A stretch of 64,000 bases of DNA. It comes from JBGAHD01 sp044226395 (GTDB lineage: Bacteria > Pseudomonadota > Gammaproteobacteria > Xanthomonadales > Ahniellaceae). The stretch lies in contig JBGAHD010000006.1 of NCBI GenBank assembly GCA_044226395.1, forward strand, positions 124,001 to 188,000. Reading direction: 5' to 3'. Numbering within the stretch: position 1 is the stretch's first letter; each line of letters starts with the position of its first letter. Shown here in pieces: positions 19,151 to 27,836 of the stretch. The translations under genes were made by a program, and so were the position numbers. The notes under the pieces are model-generated. The model was not told the DNA's origin and did no database searches. It worked only from the letters and a program-made list of their open reading frames with translations.

Positions 19151-22100
19151 ATGTCCATGCGTTCAGCCAAGTGGCTGCTTGCCGCAGCCACCGGTGGCGT
19201 CGTTGCTACCGCAGGTGCTGCCGGTCCTGGCAGCCATCTCACCCTCAAGAATGGGGTCGCGGTCACCGCCTACCCTGAAATGATCGAGGCCGCGAACTAT
19301 CGCAGCGCCGGTCGCCACAAGATCCTCGTCGATGCGATTCGCGCCGCGACCACCAAGGCGGTGCCCGCGAGCCAACGCATCGATTACGGCGCGTTCCAGA
19401 TGCTCGAAGTCGACGAAGCCACGGCGCGTCGATTGATCGCGCAAGGCGTCGCCGACTCGGCTGATTCGCAAAACCTCATTCTGCTCAACGCCGGCGTGAT
19501 CGACACCACGACCGACGAAGCCAAGGCCGCCGCGCGCGCCGCCAAGATCAATGGCAAGGGCATGTCGCTGGTGCATTTCACCGGCCCCATCCGACCCGAG
19601 TGGTACGCGCAGTTGCAAGCCACCGGCGCGACCATCGTCACCGCGATTCCGAACAATGCGTTCTTGGTCTACGGCACGGCCGAAGCGCTGCAGAACGTCT
19701 CGCGCCTGTCGGTGCAACCGGCGGTGCAGTTGGTGCTGCCGTATCAGGGCAAGCATCGCATCGACCCGGCGATTCGCGTCAATGAAGCCGGCAAGGTCAC
19801 CGTGCAGTTGATCAACGACCCGACCGAGAACGCCGCGACCGAGCAGTTGATCGCCTCGCTGTCGGCGGGCGGTCAGGTACGTCGTTGGGAGAGCCTCAAC
19901 TACGTCAACATCGAGGCCAACGTGGCCGCGGGTTCGGTGCTGCAAATCGCCGACCGTCCCGACGTCGTGTCGCTGCAGCCCTTTGTCGAGCCGCAGCTGT
20001 ACGACGAACGTCAGGACCGCATCATCACCGGCAACATCGCGGGCAATGACCCGACGCCCGGCGACCATCTCGCGTGGCTTGCCTCGAAGGGCTTCACGCA
20101 ATCGCAATTCGATACCAGCGGCTTCGTGGTCGACGTGACCGACTCCGGCATCGACGCCGGCGCGTTCACGCCGCCGGCGACGCAAAACACCACGCACTTC
20201 GGCTTGCGCGTGGGCGGCGTGTCGAGCGCGGCTAGTCGCGTGACTTACGCGCGTCTCGAAGGCACGCCGCACTCGCCCTCGGTGACCGCGGGCAAGGACG
20301 GTCACGGCACGCTCAATGCGCACATCATCGGCGGCTATGTGCCGGGCGGTGGCAACTTCGCTGCGTCTCCGCATGCCGATGCGCAAGGCTTCCGCTATGG
20401 CTTGGGCGTGGCGCCGTTCGTGCGCGTGGGTTCGTCGGTGATCTTTGATCCCGATACGTTCACTTCGCCGAACATTCCCAACTTGGCCGCGCGCGCGTAT
20501 CAAGACAATGCGCGCATCAGCTCCAATTCCTGGGGCGCCAACACGGGCGGCGGTTACAACGCCAACGCCCAGGCTTACGACGGCGTGGTGCGTGACGCGC
20601 AACAAGCGACGTCGGCCGTGCCGGTCGCCGGCAACCAGGAACTGGTCGTGATCTTCGCGGCGGGCAATGCTGGTCCGGGTGCCTCGACCGTGGGCGCGCC
20701 GGGTTCGGCGAAGAATGTGCTGACCGCGGGCGCTTCCGAAAACGTGCATCCCTTCGGCGGCGCCGATGCCTGCGCCATCGGCGATACCGGCGCGGACAGC
20801 GCCAATGACATCATCAGTTTCTCCAGCCGCGGTCCCGTGGCGGGCGGTCGCAAGAAGCCCGACCTGATGGCGCCGGGCACGCACGTCACCGGTGGCTTGT
20901 GGCAGGCGTCGGTGGTCGATCCGACGGGCAGCCCCGCGCCGATCGGCGTCGCCTCGCCGACCTTCGCCGGCGACGGCGTTTGCGCCGGCGTGGATCCGAA
21001 TCTGTTCTTCCCGACCACGAGTCCGCAGCAACAGTGGTACACGGCGTCCTCGGGCACCAGTCACTCGACGCCCGCGATCGCGGGTGGCGCGGCCTTGTTG
21101 CGTCAGTTCTTCATCAACAACAGCCTGACACCGCCGAGCCCGGCGATGACCAAGGCGTTCTTGATGAGCAGCGCGCGCTACATGACCGGCGTCAGCGCCA
21201 ACGACACCCTGTTCTCGAACAACCAGGGCATGGGCCTGATGGATCTGGGCCGCAGCTTCGACGGCATCGCGCGCGTGCTGCGTGATCAGGTCGCGGGTGA
21301 CATCTTCACGGCCTCGGGTCAGGATCGCACCGTCACCGCGCAAGTGGTCGATGCGGCGCAACCGGTTCGCATCACGCTGGCCTGGACCGATGCACCGGGT
21401 CCGACCACGGGCGCGCCGCAGTTGAACAACCTCGACCTCGAGGTGACCGTCGGCGGCCAGACCTATCGCGGCAACAATTTCACCGGCGCGAACTCCTCGC
21501 CGGGTGGCAGCTTCGACCCGAACAACAACGTCGAAAGCGTCTTCCTGCCCCCGCAAGCGGCCAACACGCCGATGGTGATTCGCGTGATCGGCGCCAACAT
21601 CACCGCCGATGGCGTGCCCAATGTCGGCGGCGTGCTCGATCAGGACTTCGCCCTGGTGGTGTACAACGCCGTTGCCGGCAGCTTCCCGGTGGTGGCGCGC
21701 GATTCGCTGGCGCAGACCGCCGAGAACTTCGTGCCCATCAACAACGTCCCCGATCCGGGCGAGCAAGTGTCGTTCTCGATGGGCCTGCGCAACGTGGGTT
21801 CGGCCGATGCGACCAACGTGACCGCGACCTTGCAGGCGACGGGCGGCGTGACCTTGCCCAGCGCTCCGGTGAACTACGGCACGCTCAATGCTGGTGGCTC
21901 CGCGACGACGGGTAGCTTCGACTACACCGTCGACCCGGCACTCTCCTGCGGCGCGCCGGTGACGATGACGTGGAATCTCACCAGTGGCGCCACGAGCTTG
22001 GGCAGCGTCTCGCAGTCGGTGCTGACGGGCCAGCCTACCGTGGGCCTGACGCAGAACTTCGATGGCGTCTCGGCACCGGCGTTGCCGGCGGGTTGGACGG

Positions 22101-23044
22101 CGAACACGGTCAGCGGCACGCCGTGGGCTTCGGTTACGACGCAAGCGAACTCGGCGCCGAACTCGGTGTTCGCGGATGACCCCGCATCCATCACCGACAA
22201 GTCGATTGAATCGCCGGCCTTCCCGGTGAGCGTCCCCGACGCCGAAGTGCGCTTCTTCCACCGCTTCGCGCTGGAGAACACCTTCGATGGCGCGGTGCTC
22301 GAGGTCAAGATTGGCGCGGCCGACTTCGCCGATCTCGTGTCCGCGGGCGGCAGCTTCGTGCAGGGTGGCTACAACGCCACCATCAGCACGCAGTGGCAGA
22401 GCCCAATTGCTGGACGCGCGGCGTGGAGCGGTTCGTTCAATTCCGCGTGGCAAGAAGTGATCGCGCGCCTGCCTGCCTCCGCGGCGGGTCAGAACGTGCA
22501 ACTGCGTTGGCGCGTGGCTTCGGATACGTCGGTGGCATCGACGGGCTACTTCCTTGACGACGTGCGCGTCGTCAATGGTCGCGCCTGCGCGATCCCGGCC
22601 GGCCCCACCGCCGACCTGGGCATTACGGCGACCAATGGCCTCGGCACGCTCTTGGCTTCGCAAGCGGTGAGCTACACCATCACCGTCACCAACGCGGGTC
22701 CGAGCAATGTCACCGGCGCGATCTTGAACGTGCCTGTGCCGGCGGGCCTGGGCAACATCACCTGGACCTGCGCCACCACGGGCACGGCCAGCTGCAATGG
22801 CGCCAGCGGCACCGGCGCGATCGCGGGCAAGACCATCGACCTCAACAGCGGCGCCTCGGCGACCATCACCTACAACGCCACGGTCGATGCCGGCGCCACC
22901 GGCAGCATCAACCTCACCGCCACGATCGCCGCGCCCTCGGGCACCACCGATTTGGCGACTGGCAACAACAGCGCTTCGGATAGCGATCCTGTCGTGACCG
23001 AAGGCGTGTTCTCGCATGGCTTCGAGAATCCGATCGCGAATTAA
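19151..23044 (+). CDS. secreted subtilisin-family (S8) protease with C-terminal beta domains and GFE tail
   Basis: 1297 residues from ATG 19151 (G-rich ribosome-binding site just upstream). The signal peptide MSMRSAKWLLAAATGG is followed by a propeptide-like region to about 280. The catalytic triad is visible: D331 in VVDVTDSGID, H385 in GKDGHGTLNAH, S637 in SGTSHSTPAIAGG, with oxyanion N506 in AAGNAG. A jelly-roll domain (about 700-850) of the type found C-terminal in large extracellular subtilases follows. Near the end there is a DUF11-like beta domain (ADLGITATNG, about 1153-1280). The last residues TEGVFSHGFENPIAN carry the GFE tag. It is likely an extracellular general protease. An intrinsic terminator follows. 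Confidence 0.93.
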   Translation: MSMRSAKWLLAAATGGVVATAGAAGPGSHLTLKNGVAVTAYPEMIEAANYRSAGRHKILVDAIRAATTKAVPASQRIDYGAFQMLEVDEATARRLIAQGVADSADSQNLILLNAGVIDTTTDEAKAAARAAKINGKGMSLVHFTGPIRPEWYAQLQATGATIVTAIPNNAFLVYGTAEALQNVSRLSVQPAVQLVLPYQGKHRIDPAIRVNEAGKVTVQLINDPTENAATEQLIASLSAGGQVRRWESLNYVNIEANVAAGSVLQIADRPDVVSLQPFVEPQLYDERQDRIITGNIAGNDPTPGDHLAWLASKGFTQSQFDTSGFVVDVTDSGIDAGAFTPPATQNTTHFGLRVGGVSSAASRVTYARLEGTPHSPSVTAGKDGHGTLNAHIIGGYVPGGGNFAASPHADAQGFRYGLGVAPFVRVGSSVIFDPDTFTSPNIPNLAARAYQDNARISSNSWGANTGGGYNANAQAYDGVVRDAQQATSAVPVAGNQELVVIFAAGNAGPGASTVGAPGSAKNVLTAGASENVHPFGGADACAIGDTGADSANDIISFSSRGPVAGGRKKPDLMAPGTHVTGGLWQASVVDPTGSPAPIGVASPTFAGDGVCAGVDPNLFFPTTSPQQQWYTASSGTSHSTPAIAGGAALLRQFFINNSLTPPSPAMTKAFLMSSARYMTGVSANDTLFSNNQGMGLMDLGRSFDGIARVLRDQVAGDIFTASGQDRTVTAQVVDAAQPVRITLAWTDAPGPTTGAPQLNNLDLEVTVGGQTYRGNNFTGANSSPGGSFDPNNNVESVFLPPQAANTPMVIRVIGANITADGVPNVGGVLDQDFALVVYNAVAGSFPVVARDSLAQTAENFVPINNVPDPGEQVSFSMGLRNVGSADATNVTATLQATGGVTLPSAPVNYGTLNAGGSATTGSFDYTVDPALSCGAPVTMTWNLTSGATSLGSVSQSVLTGQPTVGLTQNFDGVSAPALPAGWTANTVSGTPWASVTTQANSAPNSVFADDPASITDKSIESPAFPVSVPDAEVRFFHRFALENTFDGAVLEVKIGAADFADLVSAGGSFVQGGYNATISTQWQSPIAGRAAWSGSFNSAWQEVIARLPASAAGQNVQLRWRVASDTSVASTGYFLDDVRVVNGRACAIPAGPTADLGITATNGLGTLLASQAVSYTITVTNAGPSNVTGAILNVPVPAGLGNITWTCATTGTASCNGASGTGAIAGKTIDLNSGASATITYNATVDAGATGSINLTATIAAPSGTTDLATGNNSASDSDPVVTEGVFSHGFENPIAN

Positions 23045-23070
23045 CGCGTTCGCGGTGCGATGAAAATGAA

Positions 23071-23103
23071 ACGGGCGGCCCTTGGGCCGCCCGTTTTGTT
23101 TTC
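23071..23103 (+). terminator. intrinsic terminator after the subtilase gene
   Basis: A 10-bp stem ACGGGCGGCC/GGCCGCCCGT with a CTTG loop is followed by TTTGTTTT, 27 nt after the stop codon. It marks the left edge of the accessory island. Confidence 0.9.
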
Positions 23104-23290
23104 GTCGACTTCAAATTGCCGAGCTAGCTGCTCAACCGGGACACGTTCTACTAAGGAACGCTCAAAACCAGGACTCTACGAAGAAGCGGGTGGCCCTTGG
23201 AATGAGGGCAGGTCACCGGCCCCGCAATGATTGTGGCTGTTACCGTTCGCAGGCTCTGCCTCTTCGCAACATTTCAATTCATGGTTGCTA

Positions 23291-23566
23291 TCAAGCCATG
23301 TCTTGGAGCAGCACGACAAGCAAAAAAAGCGCCGTGAGCACGACAGGAATAAGGAGTACCGTCAGAACTGGACGAGTGAACTGCCGCAGGGAACCATCTG
23401 CCCGATAAAGGACATTCCGCAGAGGGTCCACACGCCCCCCGCGCCACATCCAGTCAGGGCCCGCCTTGTTCTTAACTTTTCGGCTGTACAAGGCAACGAG
23501 CAAGCCTACGGCCAAGCATGCCGTCAACAGCATGACCACCGCGAACAATATAGTTCCGTTGCTCAT
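23291..23566 (-). CDS. small two-helix membrane protein, unknown function
   Basis: 91 residues from ATG 23566 (MSNGTILFAVVMLLTACLA). Two hydrophobic segments (about 5-27 and 66-88) flank a basic loop (SRKVKNKAGPDWMWRGGRVD). Codon choice and hydrophobic pattern look genuine, but I know no family. The frame is open upstream into the IS3-type transposase remnant, whose stop is lost, so the two are fused in frame; the ATG start is more likely. Confidence 0.5.
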   Translation of the reverse strand: MSNGTILFAVVMLLTACLAVGLLVALYSRKVKNKAGPDWMWRGGRVDPLRNVLYRADGSLRQFTRPVLTVLLIPVVLTALFLLVVLLQDMA

Positions 23567-23596
23567 CAGAATTTGCTCAGACCAGGGTTTCGTAGA

Positions 23597-23876
23597 CACT
23601 CGCAAGCCGCTCAGAAAACTCTTCTCAAACCGTATCAGCGACAGGCCTCCAGCGGAACCGTGGCGCCGTTTCGGGTTGCAGGACATCTCGATATAGTCGA
23701 AGACGTCCGCGCGTGCTTCGTCGTGGTCGATTTAGATACGCCGTTTGATGCGTTCGCGCTTGAGCAACTCGAAGAAGCTCTCGGCGACGGCATTGTCATT
23801 GCAGTTGCCTCGATGGAACTGTCGGTATTTCCGTGTGCGAGGACATCGGACCATTCCCGCATCCCTTAGCGAGGGC
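23597..23876 (-). pseudogene. IS3-family transposase (OrfB) C-terminal remnant
   Basis: Minus-strand translation gives HRGNCNDNAVAESFFELLKR, then ERIKRRI, an in-frame TAA (23732-23734), then DEARADVFDYIEM and NPKRRHGSAGG. These are the hallmark C-terminal blocks of IS3-family DDE transposases; the Glu of the catalytic triad lies in AVAESFF. The upstream catalytic core is missing. No inverted repeats or target duplication are visible, so this is an old, immobile fragment. Confidence 0.85.
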
Positions 23877-24161
23877 ATTCAGCCGGTCTCGATTCGCCAA
23901 AGGCCAGCTGAATTCAATCGAGATCCAATCATCGCCATTCAATCCCTGGACTTGCGAGATCTCGACCCGATTCTCGAAGACCTTGTTCAAGGTGCCATGC
24001 CTGTTTCCGACAGCTTGATTCAATCGAACCCAGACATACTCTCCGCCTGCCTGGTAATCATGCGTCGCAGAAAAGCAAGCCGCGCCAAATCCGCTGCCAG
24101 CCTCAACCTTGAGAAGGAACATTTCACTGTAGTCATACGTCACCAGCCCAGTCGTTGGCAC
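23796..24161 (-). CDS. hypothetical protein, possibly frameshifted at its start
   Basis: 121 residues from GTG 24161 (VPTTGLVTYDYSEMFLLKVE). The middle part looks coding (balanced composition, HDYQAGGEYVWVRLNQAV). The last 25 or so residues overlap the transposase remnant, so the original C-terminus may have been replaced by the insertion. Just upstream, in another frame, an ATG near 24255 opens MWTSKGTAVISRILGTILV, a signal/membrane-like leader, suggesting a one-base slip joined the two. No family recognised. Confidence 0.4.
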   Translation of the reverse strand: MPTTGLVTYDYSEMFLLKVEAGSGFGAACFSATHDYQAGGEYVWVRLNQAVGNRHGTLNKVFENRVEISQVQGLNGDDWISIEFSWPLANRDRLNALAKGCGNGPMSSHTEIPTVPSRQLQ

Positions 24162-24331
24162 CTTGGCTTTCGAAGGACGAATCCGAAGCCAAATGAAGTG
24201 ACTAAGATTGTTCCAAGGATTCTACTGATCACAGCCGTACCCTTTGAGGTCCACATGACCTGCCCCCATTCCTAGGGCCACCCGCTACTTCGTAGACTCC
24301 TAGTTCGCGAGCATATCGCTCGCGGGTTTGG

Positions 24332-24667
24332 TTGCAATGGTGCCGTGTGCTCGGAGAGTCGTTCTTCTCCTTGTTGTTGATTCGCTTCGGCCCCCAAGGG
24401 CTCTATACCTTCGATGAACCAGAAGCAGCACTGTCGCCGACACGGCAGGTCGCGATGATTGCGCGACTGCACCAACTGACGCAGTCGCGCTCTCAATTCA
24501 TCATCGCCACGCACTCACCGATCTTGATGGCCTATCCGCATGCGCGGATCTATCAGATCAGCGGCTCAAGCCTCGATGTCGTTCGATACGAGCAAACCGA
24601 GCACTATCTCGTCGCTCGCTCGTTCCTCAACCACCCAAAGCGCTACCTCGACACCATCATGAACTGA
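24332..24667 (+). pseudogene. 5'-truncated AAA/ABC-type ATPase (COG3910-like)
   Basis: 111 codons. The C-terminal half of a predicted RecF/ABC-like ATPase is clear: GESFFSLLL, Walker B TFDEPEAALSP, and switch His in IIATHSPILMAYP, ending YLVARSFLNHPKRYLDTIMN. The Walker A half (about 120 residues) is absent; only a TTG at 24332 could start it. With no P-loop it cannot hydrolyse ATP, so it is a remnant. A GCGAGC/GCTCGC inverted repeat lies just upstream (24305-24322). It is the only plus-strand coding relic in the island and converges on the next gene with an 11-nt overlap. Confidence 0.75.
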
Positions 24668-24908
24668 GGTCGGGATTTCGGCCTGGAACATACAAGCCCG
24701 CAGGAGCGAGCTGCGGATGCGCCTGATAGAGCGGGTTCACCACGTCCAGCAACAGCGCGCCAAGCACGTTCCCGACCGCCCGCTTGAACTGGAACCTCTC
24801 CGCCTCGGAACACCGCTCACATACCAGCAATACAGCCTCGCTGAGAAGGCGGTTCACCTCGAGAACGCGCCAACTCACCTCCGATGCGACTTCATGATCA
24901 GCGATCAT
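24657..24908 (-). CDS. small hypothetical protein
   Basis: 83 residues from ATG 24908, preceded closely by GGAAAGGA; an upstream TTG at 24974 would add 22 residues and overlap the preceding gene. The sequence is helical (EVASEVSWRVLEVNRLLSEA) with two Cys (LVCERC) and a hydrophobic VLGALLLDVVNPLY block. Clearly protein-like, no family recognised. Size and context fit a cytoplasmic immunity-type protein, but that is a guess. Confidence 0.6.
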   Translation of the reverse strand: MIADHEVASEVSWRVLEVNRLLSEAVLLVCERCSEAERFQFKRAVGNVLGALLLDVVNPLYQAHPQLAPAGLYVPGRNPDLSS

Positions 24909-24951
24909 TGTCCTTTCCACCCACTGGCAAGCCTGTTCAGTCACGAGAACT

Positions 24952-25149
24952 TTATAGCAAGTAGATTCCGACAAACGCGATCACGCCTAGCAGAACCAGA
25001 ATTGCAGTGAAACGCACTTGCCAGCCTACGAATGTCGCCGAATGGACTCCGCCCCGCCCGCGAAGGACAAATCTCCCCGTAATGAGCGCATAGACTGCAT
25101 AGAGGGCTGCCCACGTTAGGGCAACTATCCCTACGATTTGGTGGAACAT
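24952..25149 (-). CDS. small two-helix membrane protein
   Basis: 65 residues from ATG 25149 (MFHQIVGIVALTWAALYAVY). Two membrane segments (about 4-20 and 45-65) are joined by a basic loop (TGRFVLRGRGGVHSATF). It lies 43 nt upstream of the next minus-strand gene and may be co-transcribed with it. Function unknown. Confidence 0.6.
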   Translation of the reverse strand: MFHQIVGIVALTWAALYAVYALITGRFVLRGRGGVHSATFVGWQVRFTAILVLLGVIAFVGIYLL

Positions 25150-25299
25150 ACGACGATCTCCAACACCGGACTCGTCACGCATCTTCGCACGCAAGGCGTC
25201 GTAGGAGACCACCGAGTAACCTCGTTCATGCGCGCACAACTTGCGCTACTTCACTTCCGATAGAACCGAGTGGGTCATCTCACTGATTGTCGTCGGCGA

Positions 25300-25459
25300 C
25301 ACGTCGACAGCGTGAATCTACCGAATGACGGGCGAGGTATCGCACCCAGATTCTCCGGCATCAGCGGGCCGGTCACTAGCTGGTCAACCACTCCCGGCGG
25401 CGCGGCGGTGGCGCGACTGAATCGACAACGACTTGGTGCAACTTCTTCTTGCGTGGCAT
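25300..25459 (-). pseudogene. possible IS256-family transposase N-terminal remnant
   Basis: An ATG at 25459 behind a perfect GAGGAG gives MPRKKKLHQVVVDSVAPPPR, then soon a stop. A neighbouring frame continues GVVDQLVTGPLMPENLGAI, which resembles the start of IS256-type transposases (DQLVTGPMTPE-like). A frameshift would join them. Nothing of the catalytic domain follows. The family call rests on remembered motifs only. Confidence 0.35.
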
Positions 25460-25764
25460 CTGGGACTCCTCTTGCCCATGACATGCCTCGCACATAGAAG
25501 CTCAGACAGGACCCGGTTCGTGGATTCTTTCCGTCATTGAGGGCAAAGTCCCCCCGTGATCAATGGCAGCAACAGGCGAAACGGCGATGGGAACCAGTAG
25601 AGCCTCGGACAACGGCCCAGTCGTCGTGCACGCCGCGGCCGCCCTTCGACCGATTCATTCGAGCCACGAATCTCGCCTGTACACCGGGAGATGTCCACAT
25701 AGGAGGCTCCCCAGCATTCACGATGCTGCTGAGGCGGCCGGCATTCTGACTTGCGCCCCCCGTA
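25460..25764. other. 305-bp stretch with no convincing gene
   Basis: Both strands have short open frames, but none shows protein-like composition, a ribosome-binding site or a recognisable motif. It lies between a transposase relic and the barstar-like gene, so it is probably decayed DNA. Confidence 0.4.
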
Positions 25765-26163
25765 TCAAAGCACTTGGAGAACAAGAAGCTGTTTATCAGC
25801 ACCGGCCATTGTCTCGACGTCCCCTAGCGAAGCTGGTAGCTCCGCCAAGATCTCTGAAGCGATGTCAAAGTCTTCAGGCGCATGCGCCTGCATTACGGAA
25901 GCCTTTGGCCACACAATAACGATTCTGCTTTCTAGCAAGCTATCCAAGCCCGCGCAGAGCGAGTCAGCAAGCGCATCCCAACTTCGATTGCTTTGCAGAG
26001 GTGGATCAAGTGGCAACGTGTCGCGCACTCCCTCGAAGAAGCCAGCCTTTGAGGATATGTTCGCTGGCAGCCAGAATATGCGCCAGCCTTGCCGCACGCG
26101 CTCCGCGATGTGTCTCTCGGCTTCCGAAGCATTGATCGTAAAGTAGCCCGTCGCACTGAGCAT
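25765..26163 (-). CDS. barstar-family (RNase inhibitor-like) protein
   Basis: 132 residues from ATG 26163, with AGGTGA 6 nt upstream. The pattern fits the barstar fold: a first strand (GWRIFWLPANIS), helix SKAGFFEGVRDTLPLD, the signature NRSWDALADSL (barstar family: NWDAL.DCL), and strand SRIVIVWPKAS. Barstar binds and blocks barnase-type ribonucleases, and family members serve as immunity proteins of polymorphic toxins. No barnase or toxin gene is next to it, so it is an orphan. Family call is moderate-to-good; partner unknown. Confidence 0.7.
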   Translation of the reverse strand: MLSATGYFTINASEAERHIAERVRQGWRIFWLPANISSKAGFFEGVRDTLPLDPPLQSNRSWDALADSLCAGLDSLLESRIVIVWPKASVMQAHAPEDFDIASEILAELPASLGDVETMAGADKQLLVLQVL

Positions 26164-26270
26164 GATTAGTCACCTGATCTACGCGAATGCTGGTTTGCCT
26201 CTGTCGCCGTGGCGTGCCCGCGCGCGGGCTTAACTGAAGAACAGCCTTTAGTCGCCTTGTTGCATCGTTA

Positions 26271-26591
26271 CTATGGACCTATCAGGCCCTCCCTCACGTC
26301 ACAAGCGAGGAATCGCCCGTCAGGTGAAAGACGCGCATTGACGAGTGCCACTCGCTCCACCAATCCGTTGTCTTCGAGATGGATCTTCGCCCTCAACGTG
26401 CCGCTGTCGGCATCGCTGTACGCATCGCCACCCATCGATTGAATCTCGCGTATGGCGGCATTGGCATCTGGAGACGCACAGAGGCGTAGTTTCAGGGCTT
26501 CGATGGATACCCCGGGTGCGGCTGGACTACAGCCCAAGCAGAGCGAGAAGAAGGCGACACAAAGCGATATCAAGCTCATTCTGGGATTCAT
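26271..26591 (-). CDS. hypothetical lipoprotein
   Basis: 106 residues from ATG 26591, with GGGAG 6 nt upstream. The N-terminus MNPRMSLISLCVAFFSL ends in the lipobox LCLG-C, giving a mature lipoprotein of about 87 residues. The mature part (EALKLRLCASPDANAAIREI) is soluble. No family recognised. Predicted to be anchored to a membrane facing the periplasm. Confidence 0.65.
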   Translation of the reverse strand: MNPRMSLISLCVAFFSLCLGCSPAAPGVSIEALKLRLCASPDANAAIREIQSMGGDAYSDADSGTLRAKIHLEDNGLVERVALVNARLSPDGRFLACDVREGLIGP

Positions 26592-26796
26592 GACTTGCTC
26601 CCAACTGCTTTACCCTTCGTTGCCGACGATGCGGAGATTCAGATGTCACCGCCGATTGAAGACTGACCCATCTAGCCGACTTCCAAGAGTCCCGTGCTGA
26701 TTCTTCACGCGTGGCGATGCGAATGCTTCGCCAGCGTCTCGATCGTGCGGGCGAACGGTCCAGTGAGTAGTCGCGATCGAGTCCGAAGTATCGGAG

Positions 26797-27324
26797 TCAT
26801 TGTGAACTTCTGGTCCGCAGAACACGCACACGCACGGTCACAAACGGCGCATGCGATGGCACGAGGAAATTGGCGGCCTGGGCGACGATGCAGGCATCGA
26901 GCAGTTCTTCCGTCGAAGACCCTCGCTCCCGCCGCAGAAAACCCTTCCCCATGTCATAGGCCGAGAAGAACCCATCGATATCACAAGCGTCGTAGCGCTC
27001 AATGGAAATCGCGCCAACGGCGATGCTGAACTCTTCGGGCATCGAGGAATCGCCGCGATCAGGCAGAGACTTCGCGACCAGACCGAACGCCGCCAGTTCA
27101 GCGATCACTGCGGGGATCTTGGATTGACGCACGATCTCGTTCAATCGCTCCAACTCGCTCTCCGAATCGACCTGGATCAGTTGGAACGAGTTCTCCTTGA
27201 AGCCAGCTGACAACGCCGACTGATACGCCATCTCCTGGCGTGGCCAAACCAGTGCATCGGCAGAGACGACCCCCTCATCAGGTGCCTGCCTGATGTCGAA
27301 TCCCAATCGAACGAACTCAACCAT
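26797..27324 (-). CDS. hypothetical protein, unknown family
   Basis: 175 residues from ATG 27324, with GGGAG 7 nt upstream; the frame extends 10 codons further without a better start. Soluble, acidic N-terminal two-thirds (FDIRQAPDEGVVSADALVW, SESELERLNEIVRQSK), no signal peptide, no catalytic motif. The C-terminus is basic (RVRVLRTRSSQ). Composition looks like a true gene. Confidence 0.55.
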   Translation of the reverse strand: MVEFVRLGFDIRQAPDEGVVSADALVWPRQEMAYQSALSAGFKENSFQLIQVDSESELERLNEIVRQSKIPAVIAELAAFGLVAKSLPDRGDSSMPEEFSIAVGAISIERYDACDIDGFFSAYDMGKGFLRRERGSSTEELLDACIVAQAANFLVPSHAPFVTVRVRVLRTRSSQ

Positions 27325-27404
27325 GATGTCGCTCCCAACAGAAATCTCTTCCAACAGGGGCGCGCCGCAGACGCCCAGCTACGAGAGACCTCGCGATGTC
27401 ACCA

Positions 27405-27836
27405 CTAACACCCGCACGCAGCGAAAGACGTTGCGGTTCTCAAATACCATGTCTCGTAGAGAGGTCGAAATTGAACGCAGGTCTTTCGAGGCTCACGTGC
27501 CATGCGGAACTTGAAGGAGACAGCTCGCCTCTTGCCCAGAAACGCCCAGAAGGTATGCACTGCCTTTGGGAGTTCGACTCCAAGCATCACTCCTTCTTCC
27601 TGCTTCACGGGTACGCGGCGGCCTTCGTCGACTTGGACTTCGTAGTCTCGCGGAATCGCTTTTCCGAAGCCTTCTTTTCCCGGAGCTGGTAGAACAATGC
27701 CACGGTCGCCGTCATTGGGTTCTACCGGACCAACGCAGATCTCTGCGGCAAGACCAGTCGCATGCGACGTCAGACCCATAAATACCAATAGCGAGCGCAT
27801 CGCTGCCTTGGCCGGGTACGCGTGGGTTGACTTCAT
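27405..27836 (-). CDS. small secreted protein, unknown function
   Basis: 143 residues from ATG 27836. The ATG overlaps the stop of the upstream membrane-protein gene (ATGA, 27833-27836), so the two are translationally coupled. A signal peptide is likely (AMRSLLVFMGLTSHATGLAA, cleavage before EICVG). The mature part has VQVDEGRRVPVKQEE and GVELPKAVHTFWAFLGKRR, and several Cys, suggesting a periplasmic or surface role. No family recognised. Confidence 0.6.
   Translation of the reverse strand: MKSTHAYPAKAAMRSLLVFMGLTSHATGLAAEICVGPVEPNDGDRGIVLPAPGKEGFGKAIPRDYEVQVDEGRRVPVKQEEGVMLGVELPKAVHTFWAFLGKRRAVSFKFRMAREPRKTCVQFRPLYETWYLRTATSFAACGC

Noticed and set aside
19163..23017. 1284-codon antisense frame over the subtilase gene
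   Set aside because: Open only because of high GC; the plus-strand frame has the full catalytic triad and signal peptide.
25563..25919. 118-codon plus-strand frame
   Set aside because: Mostly antisense to the barstar-like gene and without protein-like character.
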